Assembly: GCF_005843925.1 (NCBI RefSeq) | Contig: NZ_VCBC01000006.1 | Span: 124,001-188,000, forward strand | Source: Thalassotalea litorea | GTDB lineage: Bacteria; Pseudomonadota; Gammaproteobacteria; Enterobacterales; Alteromonadaceae | Length of the DNA: 64,000 nucleotides | Reading direction: 5' to 3' | In this document: positions 1-9,033 of the stretch, one piece after another | How the letters are laid out: each line of letters begins with the position of its first letter | Position numbering within the stretch: the stretch's first letter is position 1 | Program-made: the position numbers and the translations under genes | The notes under the pieces: model-generated | Database searches by the model: none | What the model saw: the letters and a program-made list of their open reading frames with translations, nothing else | Told to the model about the DNA's origin: nothing

Positions 1-85
1 AGCAACGGTCTTTTTGGCCAGTAATGCGTCTAATTATATGAATGGCCACATCATGCTAGTTGATGGCGGCTGGATGGCTCGCTAA
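1..85 (+). CDS. kduD: 2-dehydro-3-deoxy-D-gluconate 5-dehydrogenase, C-terminal end (partial)
   Basis: Only the last 27 codons are in the window; the frame is open from base 2 to the TAA at 83-85. The visible end (ATVFLASNAS...NGHIMLVDGGWMAR) is the classic C-terminus of a short-chain dehydrogenase, where the G-x-x-x-x-V-D-G-G segment closes the Rossmann fold. The identification as KduD rests on position: kduI starts 45 bp downstream on the same strand, and the pair converts the unsaturated-uronate product to 2-keto-3-deoxygluconate. The family assignment (SDR) is certain; the KduD name is an inference from context. Confidence 0.75.
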   Translation, partial: ATVFLASNASNYMNGHIMLVDGGWMAR

Positions 86-129
86 CGCTAGCTCAAATTC
101 AATTTAACAATCAGAGTTAAGGAGTTCTT

Positions 130-960
130 ATGGACTTTATGTTTTCTGCAGATATCAGAAGCTACAAAAATATGCGTAATGACGAGCTACGTGAAGCGTT
201 TGTGACCAAACCTTTATTTAGCGCAGGTGCGATCAATCTGACTTATACCGATGTGGATCGTGGTGTTGTTGCCGGGATTATGCCTACCAGCCAGAGCATT
301 GTCTTACCCACTCACAAAGAACTTGCCGCCGATTATTTTTGCCAACGACGCGAGGCTGGCGTCATCAATATTGGTGGCAATGGCACGATTACGGTAGATG
401 GTGTTTCCTACCCAATGGCCAACAAAGATAGTTTATATATCGCCAAAGAAAGCAAAGATGTTGAGTTTTTCTCCGCAGATGAAAATGCACCTGCAAAGTT
501 TTATTTGGTGTCTTATCCCGCACATCGAGTAACCAAAACCGTGCATGTGCCAAAGGAAGCGGCCCAGTCAATTGATTTAGGGTCGCAACAGACATCCAAT
601 GAGCGCACCATCTTTCAATCAATCCGTCCAGGGTTGGTCGACAGTTGCCAATTGGTAATGGGGATAACGGAATTGAAACCGGGTAGTGTTTGGAACACCA
701 AACCACCGCATACGCATTTTCGTCGTACCGAAATATATATGTACTTTGACCTTCCTGTCGATGAACGTGTTTTCCATTTGATGGGTGAGCCTAAAGAAGT
801 GCGCTCACTGTCATTGGAACCAGAAGTTGCAATCGCTTCACCAAGCTGGTCGATTCATAGTGGCGTTGGTACCACCAACTATACCTTTATCTGGGCTATG
901 GGTGGCGAAAATCAGGAATTCGACGACATGGATCACCTTACCGTTGCTGACCTGAAATAA
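130..960 (+). CDS. kduI: 5-keto-4-deoxyuronate isomerase KduI
   Basis: The 276-residue protein has the usual length for KduI (4-deoxy-L-threo-5-hexosulose-uronate ketol-isomerase). This cytoplasmic cupin isomerises the product released by unsaturated uronyl hydrolases. The four expected metal ligands are visible: His194 and His196 in PPHTHFRRTEIY, Glu201 in the same motif, and His243 in WSIHSGVG. Their spacing matches the H-x-H-x4-E plus distal His pattern of characterised KduI. The start is fixed by AAGGAG at 119-124, five bases before the ATG. It follows kduD by 45 bp and probably shares its transcript. Its substrate would come from the GH105 enzyme at 12030-13256. Confidence 0.95.
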   Translation: MDFMFSADIRSYKNMRNDELREAFVTKPLFSAGAINLTYTDVDRGVVAGIMPTSQSIVLPTHKELAADYFCQRREAGVINIGGNGTITVDGVSYPMANKDSLYIAKESKDVEFFSADENAPAKFYLVSYPAHRVTKTVHVPKEAAQSIDLGSQQTSNERTIFQSIRPGLVDSCQLVMGITELKPGSVWNTKPPHTHFRRTEIYMYFDLPVDERVFHLMGEPKEVRSLSLEPEVAIASPSWSIHSGVGTTNYTFIWAMGGENQEFDDMDHLTVADLK

Positions 961-978
961 TCCTACTTTGGATGGATA

Positions 979-1007
979 GGGACTGATCATTGATATGCAT
1001 CTGTCCC
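979..1007 (+). terminator. Weak inverted repeat after kduI
   Basis: GGGAC-T-GAT pairs with ATC-T-GTCCC around an 11-nt loop. One T-T mismatch interrupts the stem and no clear U-tract follows. It lies 19 bp after the kduI stop, in the 138-bp gap before pntAA. It could be a weak terminator or a processing site; the call is tentative. Confidence 0.3.
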
Positions 1008-1098
1008 ATTATCGCGGTCAACTGGTTTTAAACTTTATTTTTGCGCTGGTGCTCAAATCAGTAACCAGGAATGTTACACCTTAAATTTAGGAATTGTT

Positions 1099-2331
1099 AT
1101 GTCAATAATAGCGTTTCCCTGCGAGACATTAATTACCGAAAAGCGTTGCTCTTTGTTACCTGCAAACGTCAAAGCCTATTGTCTAATGGGGGCACAAGTT
1201 CACATTGAGCAAGGATTTGGTGCAAGACTGAACATCAGCGATCAGGAATATTCCGATGCCGGTGCGACGGTCGTACAAAGTAGACAGGAGCTATTAACAA
1301 ACGCCGATCTTGTATTGACCGTTGATAAGCTACCAGAATCGCAACTGCGCTATCTCAATGGTAACGTTGTGGTGAGCTTCTTAGACCCATTTAATGATGT
1401 GAGTTACGTGCAATGTTTAAAAAAACATAATGTTACCAGCATCAGTATGGAGATGATCCCGCGTTCGACTCGTTGTCAGAAAATGGATGCCTTAAGTTCA
1501 CAAGCGAGTCTGGCAGGGTATGTTATGGTCGCGAAAGCGGTGTCAGAGTTAAACCGTATTCTGCCTATGATGATGACCGCTGCCGGCACGATTAAACCGG
1601 CGAAAGTTTTTATTATTGGTGCCGGTGTTGCGGGCTTACAAGCGATAGCTACGGCAAAACGGCTGGGAGCTACCGTTACGGCTTTTGATACCCGCAGTGT
1701 GGTGGCCGAGCAGGTACGTTCTTTAGGCGCTAAATTTTTGGAAATTGATCTGGGCGAAACCGGCCAGACCAATCAAGGTTACGCGACAGCATTGACAGCG
1801 GAGCAGTTGGCCCGGCAACAGGCAGAGCAGGAAAAATGCATTATCGACTCTGATATTGTAATCACCACGGCGCAATTATTTGGAAGAAAACCGCCTAGAT
1901 TAATTAATAAGCAAACCATTGAGCGAATGAAGCCAGGATCGGTGGTCGTTGATATGGCAGCAAAAAGTGGTGGTAATGTTGAAGGTTCCATCCCTGGCGA
2001 TTATACATTGATCAATGGCGTAACTATCATCGGCACTGGAAACTGGACCAATGATGTTGCTTACAATGCTTCGCAAATGTATGCCAATAACCTGTTTAAT
2101 TTAGTTAATGAGTTTTGGTCTGCAGAACAGCAATTGTTTGCCGTTGAACTGGAAGATGATATTCAGGCCAACGCCGTGATCACACATGCTGGAAATATTG
2201 TAAATACGTTAATTCAAAATCATTGCCTTGAACTTAACATGGCTCAAGAATCGATTCCTCCCAAGCCATCAATTACTACGTCGGGAGAAAACATTACCGC
2301 GAAAGCTGAACCTGTAGGGAGTATGTCATGA
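1099..2331 (+). CDS. pntAA: NAD(P) transhydrogenase subunit alpha part 1
   Basis: This 410-residue protein is domain I of proton-translocating transhydrogenase, the NAD(H)-binding part. An AlaDH/PNT N-terminal domain carries the early EKRCSLLP segment. A Rossmann segment follows at about residues 172-190 (GAGVAGLQAIATAKRLGA), and then a VVDMAAKSGGNVEGS stretch typical of PntA. It stops before the membrane helices, which a separate gene encodes, so this is the split Rhodospirillum-type arrangement, not the fused E. coli type. The start has AGGAATT just upstream. Its stop overlaps the pntAB start by 4 bp, so the two are translationally coupled. It sits in a uronate/rhamnose catabolic cluster. 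Confidence 0.93.
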   Translation: MSIIAFPCETLITEKRCSLLPANVKAYCLMGAQVHIEQGFGARLNISDQEYSDAGATVVQSRQELLTNADLVLTVDKLPESQLRYLNGNVVVSFLDPFNDVSYVQCLKKHNVTSISMEMIPRSTRCQKMDALSSQASLAGYVMVAKAVSELNRILPMMMTAAGTIKPAKVFIIGAGVAGLQAIATAKRLGATVTAFDTRSVVAEQVRSLGAKFLEIDLGETGQTNQGYATALTAEQLARQQAEQEKCIIDSDIVITTAQLFGRKPPRLINKQTIERMKPGSVVVDMAAKSGGNVEGSIPGDYTLINGVTIIGTGNWTNDVAYNASQMYANNLFNLVNEFWSAEQQLFAVELEDDIQANAVITHAGNIVNTLIQNHCLELNMAQESIPPKPSITTSGENITAKAEPVGSMS

Positions 2332-2603
2332 CAGCTATATACCTTTTATTTATCTTAATGTTAGCAATATTTGTTGGCTTTGAATTAATCCGTAAAGTCC
2401 CTGCGACGTTACATACGCCGCTAATGTCTGGCGCCAATGCGATTTCCGGAATTACAGTGTTGGGTGCTATCAGTATCGCTGGCAAAGGCTATGAAGAATG
2501 GGCAACCTGGCTTGGTGCTGCCGCAGTATTGTTAGCCACCATTAATGTCGTTGGTGGTTACATGGTTACCGACCGCATGCTAGCCATGTTCAAAAAGCGT
2601 TAA
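2328..2603 (+). CDS. pntAB: NAD(P) transhydrogenase subunit alpha part 2
   Basis: This is a 91-residue membrane protein with about three hydrophobic helices. It supplies the first part of the membrane domain (domain II) of the transhydrogenase. Residues about 24-50, RKVPATLHTPLMSGANAISG, are the hallmark of this subunit. Length and position between pntAA (4-bp overlap) and pntB (9-bp gap) match the three-gene form of the complex. Confidence 0.93.
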   Translation: MTAIYLLFILMLAIFVGFELIRKVPATLHTPLMSGANAISGITVLGAISIAGKGYEEWATWLGAAAVLLATINVVGGYMVTDRMLAMFKKR

Positions 2604-2612
2604 GGGATCATC

Positions 2613-3983
2613 ATGACCGATTACTCAATAATAATAAATTTTGTTTATGTTCTCAGTGCCACCCTATTTATTTTTGGATTAAAGCTTCTCAGCCATCCGT
2701 CGACGGCCAGAAAAGGCAATTTATTGTCGGCATTAGCAATGTTTGTCGCGGTTATCGTAACCTTGCTTGATCAGCAGATTATTTCCTTTGAATTGATTCT
2801 GGTTTGTTTTGTTATTGGTTCCATTCTTGGGGTGATTGCGGCCCGGAAAGTGGCCATGACCTCGATGCCAGAATTGGTATCGTTATTTAATGGTATCGGT
2901 GGTTTGGCTAGTCTTGCGGTTGCTTATGCGACGCTGGTGGGAGGTGAAAACCTGTCCGTATTTATCATTTTAGTCAGTTTTGTTGCATTGCTTATCGGTG
3001 CAATTACATTTTCAGGAAGTATTGTTGCCTGGGCTAAACTGAGTGAGCGCATGATTGGACGACCTATCGCTTTTAAGGGCCAGATCTTTGCCAACATCGC
3101 ACTATTGTTAGGTATTTTGCTTAGTGCGGTTTTAATTTGTGCGCAGCCAGAAATTGCGACCTGGCATTATTTAGCCATCGGACTTGCGCTGTTGATGGGG
3201 GTTATGCTGGTTTTGCCAATCGGTGGTGCTGACATGCCAGTGGTTATTTCACTCCTAAATAGCTACTCCGGCCTTGCAGCTTGTGCCGCGGGATTCGCAT
3301 TAGAAAATAACCTTCTGATTGTCGCTGGTGCGCTGGTAGGCGCGAGTGGCATTATCCTGACCAATATCATGTGTAAAGCGATGAATCGTTCCCTCATGAA
3401 TGTAATGACGTCAGGTTTTCAAGCGGTACAATCCAGCGATATGAAAATTGAAGGGGAAATAAAGCCTCTTTCCGCTGATGATGCTTACTATGTTCTGGAA
3501 GCGGCCCAATCGGTTTTGGTAATTCCCGGCTATGGAATGGCGGTGGCGCAGGCCCAACACACGATGAAGGAACTGCAGGAGTTACTTGAGAGTAATGGTG
3601 CCGAAGTGTCTTATGCGATTCATCCTGTTGCCGGGCGTATGCCTGGTCATATGAATGTATTATTGGCTGAGGCGGATGTCTCCTATGAGCAATTGTTCGA
3701 AATGGATGAGGTAAACCCTAGAATCGAAGGTTATGACGTGGCAATCGTTATTGGCGCCAATGACGTTGTTAACCCGGCAGCCAGAGAGCTAAAAGGCAGC
3801 CCTATTTACGGCATGCCTGTGATTAATGCCGATCTTGCAAAAAATGTGTTTGTATTAAAAAGAGGCATGGCTACCGGTTTTGCCGGAGTCGATAACCCAC
3901 TTTTCTTTAAACCTAATTGTCGAATGATTTTTGGGGACGCGAAAGAAACGTTAGGAAATCTGGTCAGGCAGTTTGCGGATTAA
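2613..3983 (+). CDS. pntB: NAD(P) transhydrogenase subunit beta
   Basis: This 456-residue protein is the beta subunit of the transhydrogenase. Its first roughly 270 residues are a run of hydrophobic helices, the rest of the proton channel. The C-terminal third is the NADP(H)-binding domain III, with the fingerprint IPGYGMAVAQAQ near residue 304, AGRMPGHMNVLLAEADV near 342-358, and IVIGANDVVNPAA. The complex couples proton entry to hydride transfer from NADH to NADP+. It probably balances NAD(H) and NADP(H) for the neighbouring uronate and lactaldehyde dehydrogenases; that link is inferred from position only. A strong terminator follows. Confidence 0.95.
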   Translation: MTDYSIIINFVYVLSATLFIFGLKLLSHPSTARKGNLLSALAMFVAVIVTLLDQQIISFELILVCFVIGSILGVIAARKVAMTSMPELVSLFNGIGGLASLAVAYATLVGGENLSVFIILVSFVALLIGAITFSGSIVAWAKLSERMIGRPIAFKGQIFANIALLLGILLSAVLICAQPEIATWHYLAIGLALLMGVMLVLPIGGADMPVVISLLNSYSGLAACAAGFALENNLLIVAGALVGASGIILTNIMCKAMNRSLMNVMTSGFQAVQSSDMKIEGEIKPLSADDAYYVLEAAQSVLVIPGYGMAVAQAQHTMKELQELLESNGAEVSYAIHPVAGRMPGHMNVLLAEADVSYEQLFEMDEVNPRIEGYDVAIVIGANDVVNPAARELKGSPIYGMPVINADLAKNVFVLKRGMATGFAGVDNPLFFKPNCRMIFGDAKETLGNLVRQFAD

Positions 3984-4010
3984 CGATTCAGATGGTTAAT
4001 TCATTCAAAA

Positions 4011-4036
4011 AGCACCGCTTAGCGGTGCTTTTTTTT
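4011..4036 (+). terminator. Rho-independent terminator after pntB
   Basis: AGCACCGCT at 4011-4019 pairs with AGCGGTGCT at 4021-4029 around a single-base loop as drawn; in practice the inner pairs open to give a TTAG loop. An unbroken T-run of about eight follows. It closes the kdu-pnt transcript 27 bp after the pntB stop. Confidence 0.9.
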
Positions 4037-4110
4037 GCTGGAAGTTTCGTGCAAATATCATTCAGATAGGATGCTTCTGACACTTAATGATTGAATTTGA
4101 TTATTAATGC

Positions 4111-4138
4111 TTGACTGTGTTCGTTAGGTCGGTAGTAT
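4111..4138 (+). promoter_or_regulatory. Candidate sigma-70 promoter for the rhamnose genes
   Basis: TTGACT (4111-4116) and TAGTAT (4133-4138) are separated by 16 bp and lie about 55 bp before the ATG of the aldolase/dehydrogenase gene, downstream of the pntB terminator. The -35 matches five of six consensus bases and the -10 four of six. Location after a terminator supports the call, but no operator could be identified. Confidence 0.4.
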
Positions 4139-4192
4139 GGCATTTATTAATAATAACTCGCTTAAGTCTGTCAAAATGGAGAGACAAAACTG

Positions 4193-6385
4193 ATGCAAAG
4201 CCAGAAAAATGATTTTAGACACGTTAACTACAGTTGGGATGATGCCGTTGCCGATGAGTTAACAGAATTAGAAAGTTTGGTCTATCGTTCAAACATACTC
4301 GGTGCTGACCAACGTATTACCAATACCGGTGGTGGTAACACCTCAGCTAAGTTAATGGAAATTGATCCTTTGACCGGTGAAAATGTTGAAGTGTTATGGG
4401 TAAAGGGTTCTGGTGGTGATTTACGCACGGCAAAGGCGGAAAACTTTTCTTCTTTATATCAGGGCAAGCTGGAAGCGCTCGACGAAACCTACCAGAAGCA
4501 GCCTGAAACGGGTTATAAATCGGCAGGCGAAGATGCCATGATTGGCATGTATAAGCACTGTAATTTTTGTCTTAATCCACGTGCTTCTTCGATCGATACA
4601 CCATTACATTCAATGATTGCTGATAAACATGTCGATCACTTGCATCCCAATGCCGTAATCGCGGTTGCCTCGTGTAAAGATCAGGAATCATTAACCGAAA
4701 CGATCTGGGGTGGCAAAATGGCATACGTGCCATGGATGCGTCCAGGATGGGAAGCGGCAAAGGTTTGTGAGCAAGCCTATGCAGACAAACCGGATAGTGT
4801 CGGTATCTTGCTGGGGCAGCATGGCCATACAAACTGGAATAGTGAAAGTAAAAGCTGTTATGAAACATCACTTTGGGTGATTGAAACCGCAGCGCGCTAT
4901 ATTGAACAGCATGACAAGGGTGAAATGACTTTTGGTGGCCCAAAGGTAAGCAGTTTAGCGGACGCAGAACGCACGGAGTTATTGGCTAAGTTTCTACCTG
5001 TTGCCCGTGGTTTGCTGTCAAACAAAGTCAAATTCATTGCCACAGTGCAAACCGATGAAAACGCCTTGCGTTTTGTCAATAGCGTTGATGCTCCGCGTTT
5101 AGCGAAACTTGGGACTTCTTGCCCAGATCATTTCTTAAGAACCAAAATTCAACCACTGTACGTTGACTTTGATCCTCAGCAAGATGATTTTGATACTTTG
5201 GTGACTAAGTTAAAGGCGGGTATCGAACAATATCGCATTGACTACACCGAATATTACAAAAATTGTAAACGTGATGATTCCCCTGCCATGCGTGATCCTA
5301 GCCCAACGGTAATCCTGATCCCTGGTGTCGGCATTATCGGTTGGGGGAAAAATAAAAGTGAATCTCGAGTTACTACCGAGTTTTATAACTGTGCTATTGA
5401 AGTCATGCGTGGCGCGGAAGCGATCAGTGAATACACCGCTTTGCCACAGCAAGAAGCCTTTGATATTGAATACTGGGCATTGGAAGAAGCGAAATTACAG
5501 CGCATGCCAAAAGAAGCGCCACTCGCACGTGACGTCGTGGTGGTGATCGGTGCCGGAGACGGCATTGGCAAAGAAACGGCATTTCGCGTAGCGAAAGAAG
5601 GTGCCCATGTTGTATGTGCAGACCTTCGATTTGAAGCGGCGCAAAAAACCGCCGACGAACTTACCGCAATTTACGGCCAGGGTATTGGCGTTGCTGGTAC
5701 GGGGATTTCAGGTTGTGGACCGGCGATTGCACAGGACGTTGATATTACCAACCGTGAAAGCGTTGCCAAAATGTTTGAACAGATTACGCTGGCGTACGGT
5801 GGTATTGATAAAGTGATCGTTACCGCGGGTGTCTTTTTAGCACCGGGTCAAGCGGGTATGAGCAATGACCAGATGTTTGATATTAGTTTTTCTGTCAACG
5901 TTAAAGGCGGCTATATCGTCGGTACCGAAGCGAATCAAATCTGGAAAGCTCAGGGATTGACAGGGGCTATGGTATTAACCACCAGTGTAAATGCCGCGGT
6001 TTCGAAAAAAGGTTCGCTTGCCTACGACACGAGTAAAGCAGCGGCCAACCACCTGGTGCGTGAGTTAGCGGTCGAATTGTCTCCGTTGGTGAACGTAAAT
6101 GGTTTGGCACCGGCCACGGTCGTTAAAGGCAGTACCATGTTCCCAAGGGATCGAGTTATCGCATCGTTAAGCAAATATAATGTTGAGTTTTCCGAATCTG
6201 ATTCTGACGATGAATTACGGGATAAACTTGCAGGATTTTATGCCCAACGCACCTTGACCAAAAAGCCAATTACGCCTGCGGATCAAGCCGAAGCCGCGTA
6301 TTTGTTAGTGTCTGGACAGTTGAGTAAAACGACCGGACAAATTATCAGTGTAGACGGTGGTTTACACGAAGCGTTCTTACGCTAA
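4193..6385 (+). CDS. Bifunctional rhamnulose-1-phosphate aldolase / L-lactaldehyde dehydrogenase
   Basis: This 730-residue fusion covers the last two steps of phosphorylating L-rhamnose catabolism. The N-terminal ~430 residues are a class II (zinc) aldolase domain, with GGGNTSAKL near residue 45 and the His-rich segment HVDHLHPNAVI. It splits L-rhamnulose-1-phosphate into DHAP and L-lactaldehyde. The C-terminal domain (about 445-730) is a short-chain dehydrogenase with the nucleotide site VVVIGAGDGIGKETA and catalytic Tyr611-x3-Lys615. It oxidises lactaldehyde to lactate in homologous RhaD-SDR fusions. It uses an AUG after GGAGAG. The isomerase gene follows after 26 bp; rhamnulokinase is not in the window. 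Confidence 0.93.
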   Translation: MQSQKNDFRHVNYSWDDAVADELTELESLVYRSNILGADQRITNTGGGNTSAKLMEIDPLTGENVEVLWVKGSGGDLRTAKAENFSSLYQGKLEALDETYQKQPETGYKSAGEDAMIGMYKHCNFCLNPRASSIDTPLHSMIADKHVDHLHPNAVIAVASCKDQESLTETIWGGKMAYVPWMRPGWEAAKVCEQAYADKPDSVGILLGQHGHTNWNSESKSCYETSLWVIETAARYIEQHDKGEMTFGGPKVSSLADAERTELLAKFLPVARGLLSNKVKFIATVQTDENALRFVNSVDAPRLAKLGTSCPDHFLRTKIQPLYVDFDPQQDDFDTLVTKLKAGIEQYRIDYTEYYKNCKRDDSPAMRDPSPTVILIPGVGIIGWGKNKSESRVTTEFYNCAIEVMRGAEAISEYTALPQQEAFDIEYWALEEAKLQRMPKEAPLARDVVVVIGAGDGIGKETAFRVAKEGAHVVCADLRFEAAQKTADELTAIYGQGIGVAGTGISGCGPAIAQDVDITNRESVAKMFEQITLAYGGIDKVIVTAGVFLAPGQAGMSNDQMFDISFSVNVKGGYIVGTEANQIWKAQGLTGAMVLTTSVNAAVSKKGSLAYDTSKAAANHLVRELAVELSPLVNVNGLAPATVVKGSTMFPRDRVIASLSKYNVEFSESDSDDELRDKLAGFYAQRTLTKKPITPADQAEAAYLLVSGQLSKTTGQIISVDGGLHEAFLR

Positions 6386-6411
6386 ATCGAAGAATAAGAG
6401 TAGGAAAGAGC

Positions 6412-7704
6412 ATGACTCAACGTATCGATAAAGCGCTTATTGCAGAAGAAAATGCAAAATTAGCAGGCTTTTTAAAAGAAGATTATGAGGCGCTGGGCAA
6501 TCAATTAGCCCGTGACGATATCAATATTGAAGATATCACCGCCAAAGCCGAGCAATTTCAAATTGCGGTGCCTTCCTGGGGTACCGGTACCGGTGGTACC
6601 CGTTTTGCACGCTTTCCTGGCGAAGGTGAGCCGCGCAATATCTGGGAAAAGCTGGAAGATAGCGCGGTTATCAATGACTTATCACAGTGTACCGAGCGAG
6701 TATCGCCACATTTTCCCTGGGATAAAGTGGATGACTTTACGGAATTAAAGCAAACCTCGGACAGCTTAAACCTGAAATGGGATTCGATTAACTCCAACAC
6801 GTTTCAGGATCAACCGGGCCAAGCGCATAGTTTTAAATACGGTAGTTTAAGCAACACCCGCGCGGAATCACGGGATTTGGCGATTCAGCACAACTTAGAT
6901 TGTATTGAATGGGGTAAAGCCTTAGGTTCCAAAACGTTAACGGTTTGGGTGGGTGATGGCTCTAACCATCCGGGTCAACAACATTTTCAAAGTGCGTTTG
7001 AGCGTTATCTTGACAGCATGAAGCAGATTTATGCAGGTCTGCCGAGTGATTGGGAATTGCACATTGAACACAAGATGTTTGAACCTGCGTTCTACTCAAC
7101 CATTATTCAGGATTGGGGCAGTAACATTCTTGCGGCGATGGAGTTAGGGCCACAGGCCAAATCTCTGGTGGATTTAGGGCACCATGCGCCGAACGTTAAT
7201 ATTGAAATGATCGTATCTCGTTTGATCCAGTTTAAAAAGTTGGGTGGTTTCCACTTTAATGATTCGAAATATGGTGATGATGATTTAGATAGTGGCAGTT
7301 TACATCCGTATCAACAGTTTCTTATTTTCAATGAGCTTGTCGATGCGCAATACCGTAACCAGGAAGGTTTCGGACCGAACTATATGTTAGATCAATCGCA
7401 CAACGTAACCGACCCAATCGAAAGTCTGATGAATTCAGCGGCGAGTGTTCAGCGCTCTTACGTTGCGGCATTGATTGTAGATCGTAAGAAGCTTAGCGGC
7501 TATCAACAGGACAATGATGCGTTGATGGCGAGTAACACGTTAAAGAAAGCCTTTACGACGGATGTGTCACCAATTCTTGAGATGGCACGTTTTAACCGAG
7601 GTGGGGCGATTGATCCCATCGCTGTGTATCGAGCATCGGGCTACCGGGCTCAGGCTGGCCGTGAACGTCCTAATAGTGGCGGTAACGGTTCAGGCATCGT
7701 GTAA
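6412..7704 (+). CDS. L-rhamnose isomerase (RhaI type)
   Basis: This 430-residue TIM-barrel sugar isomerase belongs to the L-rhamnose catabolism isomerase (RhaI) group known from Pseudomonas stutzeri and Rhizobium-like pathways, not the E. coli RhaA group. Characteristic segments are PSWGTGTGGTRFARFPG near residue 55, LHIEHKMFEPAFYST (metal-binding Glu), DLGHHAPNVNIEMI and GGFHFNDSKYGDDDLD with acidic and His metal ligands. It converts L-rhamnose to L-rhamnulose in the cytoplasm. It is 26 bp downstream of the aldolase/dehydrogenase fusion and ends just before a strong terminator, so the two form one operon. The likely source of rhamnose is the GH78 enzyme at 14403-17231. Confidence 0.93.
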   Translation: MTQRIDKALIAEENAKLAGFLKEDYEALGNQLARDDINIEDITAKAEQFQIAVPSWGTGTGGTRFARFPGEGEPRNIWEKLEDSAVINDLSQCTERVSPHFPWDKVDDFTELKQTSDSLNLKWDSINSNTFQDQPGQAHSFKYGSLSNTRAESRDLAIQHNLDCIEWGKALGSKTLTVWVGDGSNHPGQQHFQSAFERYLDSMKQIYAGLPSDWELHIEHKMFEPAFYSTIIQDWGSNILAAMELGPQAKSLVDLGHHAPNVNIEMIVSRLIQFKKLGGFHFNDSKYGDDDLDSGSLHPYQQFLIFNELVDAQYRNQEGFGPNYMLDQSHNVTDPIESLMNSAASVQRSYVAALIVDRKKLSGYQQDNDALMASNTLKKAFTTDVSPILEMARFNRGGAIDPIAVYRASGYRAQAGRERPNSGGNGSGIV

Positions 7705-7733
7705 CGAATTTTACTATCCCTGTTGTTGTTTTT

Positions 7734-7766
7734 ACACGAAGGAGTATTCCTTCGTGTTTTTTTTTA
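7734..7766 (+). terminator. Rho-independent terminator after rhamnose isomerase
   Basis: A perfect 10-bp stem, ACACGAAGGA (7734-7743) and TCCTTCGTGT (7748-7757), with a GTAT loop, is followed by a run of nine T. It separates the rhamnose operon from the downstream fructose-bisphosphate aldolase. It also argues that the aldolase starts at 7802 and not further upstream. Confidence 0.93.
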
Positions 7767-7801
7767 AGTCATTGCCCCATCACATTTTATTAGGAATTAA
7801 T

Positions 7802-8878
7802 ATGAATCTTTCCGATATCGTGCCCGCTGGAGTGGTCAGTGGTGAGCACCTCGAAACGCTTTATCGGGTAGCAAGAGAAAATGAATTTGCATACCCAGCC
7901 GTCAATGTCATCGGCACGAACTCTATTAACGCGGCATTGGAAGCTGCAAAGTTAGCCGGTTCTCCTGTCATTATTCAACTCTCTTATAGTGGTGCCGCAT
8001 TTTTCGTCGGCAAAGGCGCAGATTTAACAGGACACCAACCGAGTATTCTTGGCGCTATTTCGGCCGCACATTATATTCATCGCGTGGCGAAATTTTATGG
8101 TGTGCCGGTCATATTGCACACCGATCACGCAGCAAAAAAACTACTGCCCTGGATTGATGGCCTGTTGGATGCTGGTGACGCGTATTTTCAGGAACATGGC
8201 AAGCCATTATTTAGCTCGCACATGCTCGACTTGTCGGAACAACCCCTCGAAGAAAATATTGAGATTTGCCGACGCTACCTTAAACGTATGGCGCCTTTGG
8301 AAATGGCGATTGAAATTGAGCTTGGTTGCACCGGTGGTGAAGAGGACGGTGTGGATAATACCGAGATAGACAATGCCTTGCTGTATACCCAACCTCAAGA
8401 TGTCGCGTATGCCTATGAGCAATTATCTACCGTCAGCAATGCGTTTACGATAGCAGCCTCCTTTGGCAATGTGCACGGAGTTTACAAGCCGGGAAATGTC
8501 AGATTGACACCCGAGATATTGAAAAACTCTCAGGCGTTTGTCAGTGAGGCATTTGAACTTGCGCAAAAATCGTTAAACTTTGTATTTCATGGTGGCTCTG
8601 GATCCAGCGCCGAAGAAATCAAAGAAGCGATCGGTTATGGCGTTATAAAGATGAATATTGATACCGATACGCAATGGGCATCCTGGTCGGGAGTGCACCG
8701 CTACTATCAGAATAATAAAGGTTACCTGCAAAGCCAAATTGGTAATCCTGACGATGAAAATGCGCCCAATAAGAAGCATTATGATCCGCGAGTCTGGTTA
8801 CGAGAGCTCGAGCAATCAATGGCTGCGCGCCTGCAACAGGCTTTTGCCGAACTTAATTGTCTATCGCGCTACAAATAA
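7802..8878 (+). CDS. fbaA: Class II fructose-bisphosphate aldolase
   Basis: The 358-residue protein matches the length of E. coli FbaA (359). It joins or splits DHAP and glyceraldehyde-3-phosphate in the cytoplasm using zinc. The active-site block HTDHAAKKLLPW lies at residues 106-117, with Asp108 and zinc ligand His109. EIELGCTGGEEDGVDN, FGNVHGVY and FHGGSGSS are further class IIA signatures. The frame is open further upstream, but that would run through the preceding gene and terminator. ATG 7802, preceded by AGGA at 7792-7795, gives the canonical N-terminus. Next to a pathway that releases DHAP from rhamnulose-1-phosphate, it could draw that DHAP into gluconeogenesis; this role is inferred. 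Confidence 0.93.
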   Translation: MNLSDIVPAGVVSGEHLETLYRVARENEFAYPAVNVIGTNSINAALEAAKLAGSPVIIQLSYSGAAFFVGKGADLTGHQPSILGAISAAHYIHRVAKFYGVPVILHTDHAAKKLLPWIDGLLDAGDAYFQEHGKPLFSSHMLDLSEQPLEENIEICRRYLKRMAPLEMAIEIELGCTGGEEDGVDNTEIDNALLYTQPQDVAYAYEQLSTVSNAFTIAASFGNVHGVYKPGNVRLTPEILKNSQAFVSEAFELAQKSLNFVFHGGSGSSAEEIKEAIGYGVIKMNIDTDTQWASWSGVHRYYQNNKGYLQSQIGNPDDENAPNKKHYDPRVWLRELEQSMAARLQQAFAELNCLSRYK

Positions 8879-9033
8879 TGAACAGTGATTGTGGCGGGAT
8901 CTAATCAATCATTTAGAAATACATCGCATCAAAAACAATCATAAAGGGTCATTATATGTCTTTGGGATCGCTTGGTGTTGATGTAATATAAATCGAAAAT
9001 AATTAAACAATATTTTCAGTCTACTGGAAATGC

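Noticed and set aside
7562..7801. Upstream extension of the fructose-bisphosphate aldolase frame
   Set aside because: It would run through the end of the rhamnose isomerase and a strong terminator; ATG 7802 has a ribosome site and gives the canonical N-terminus.
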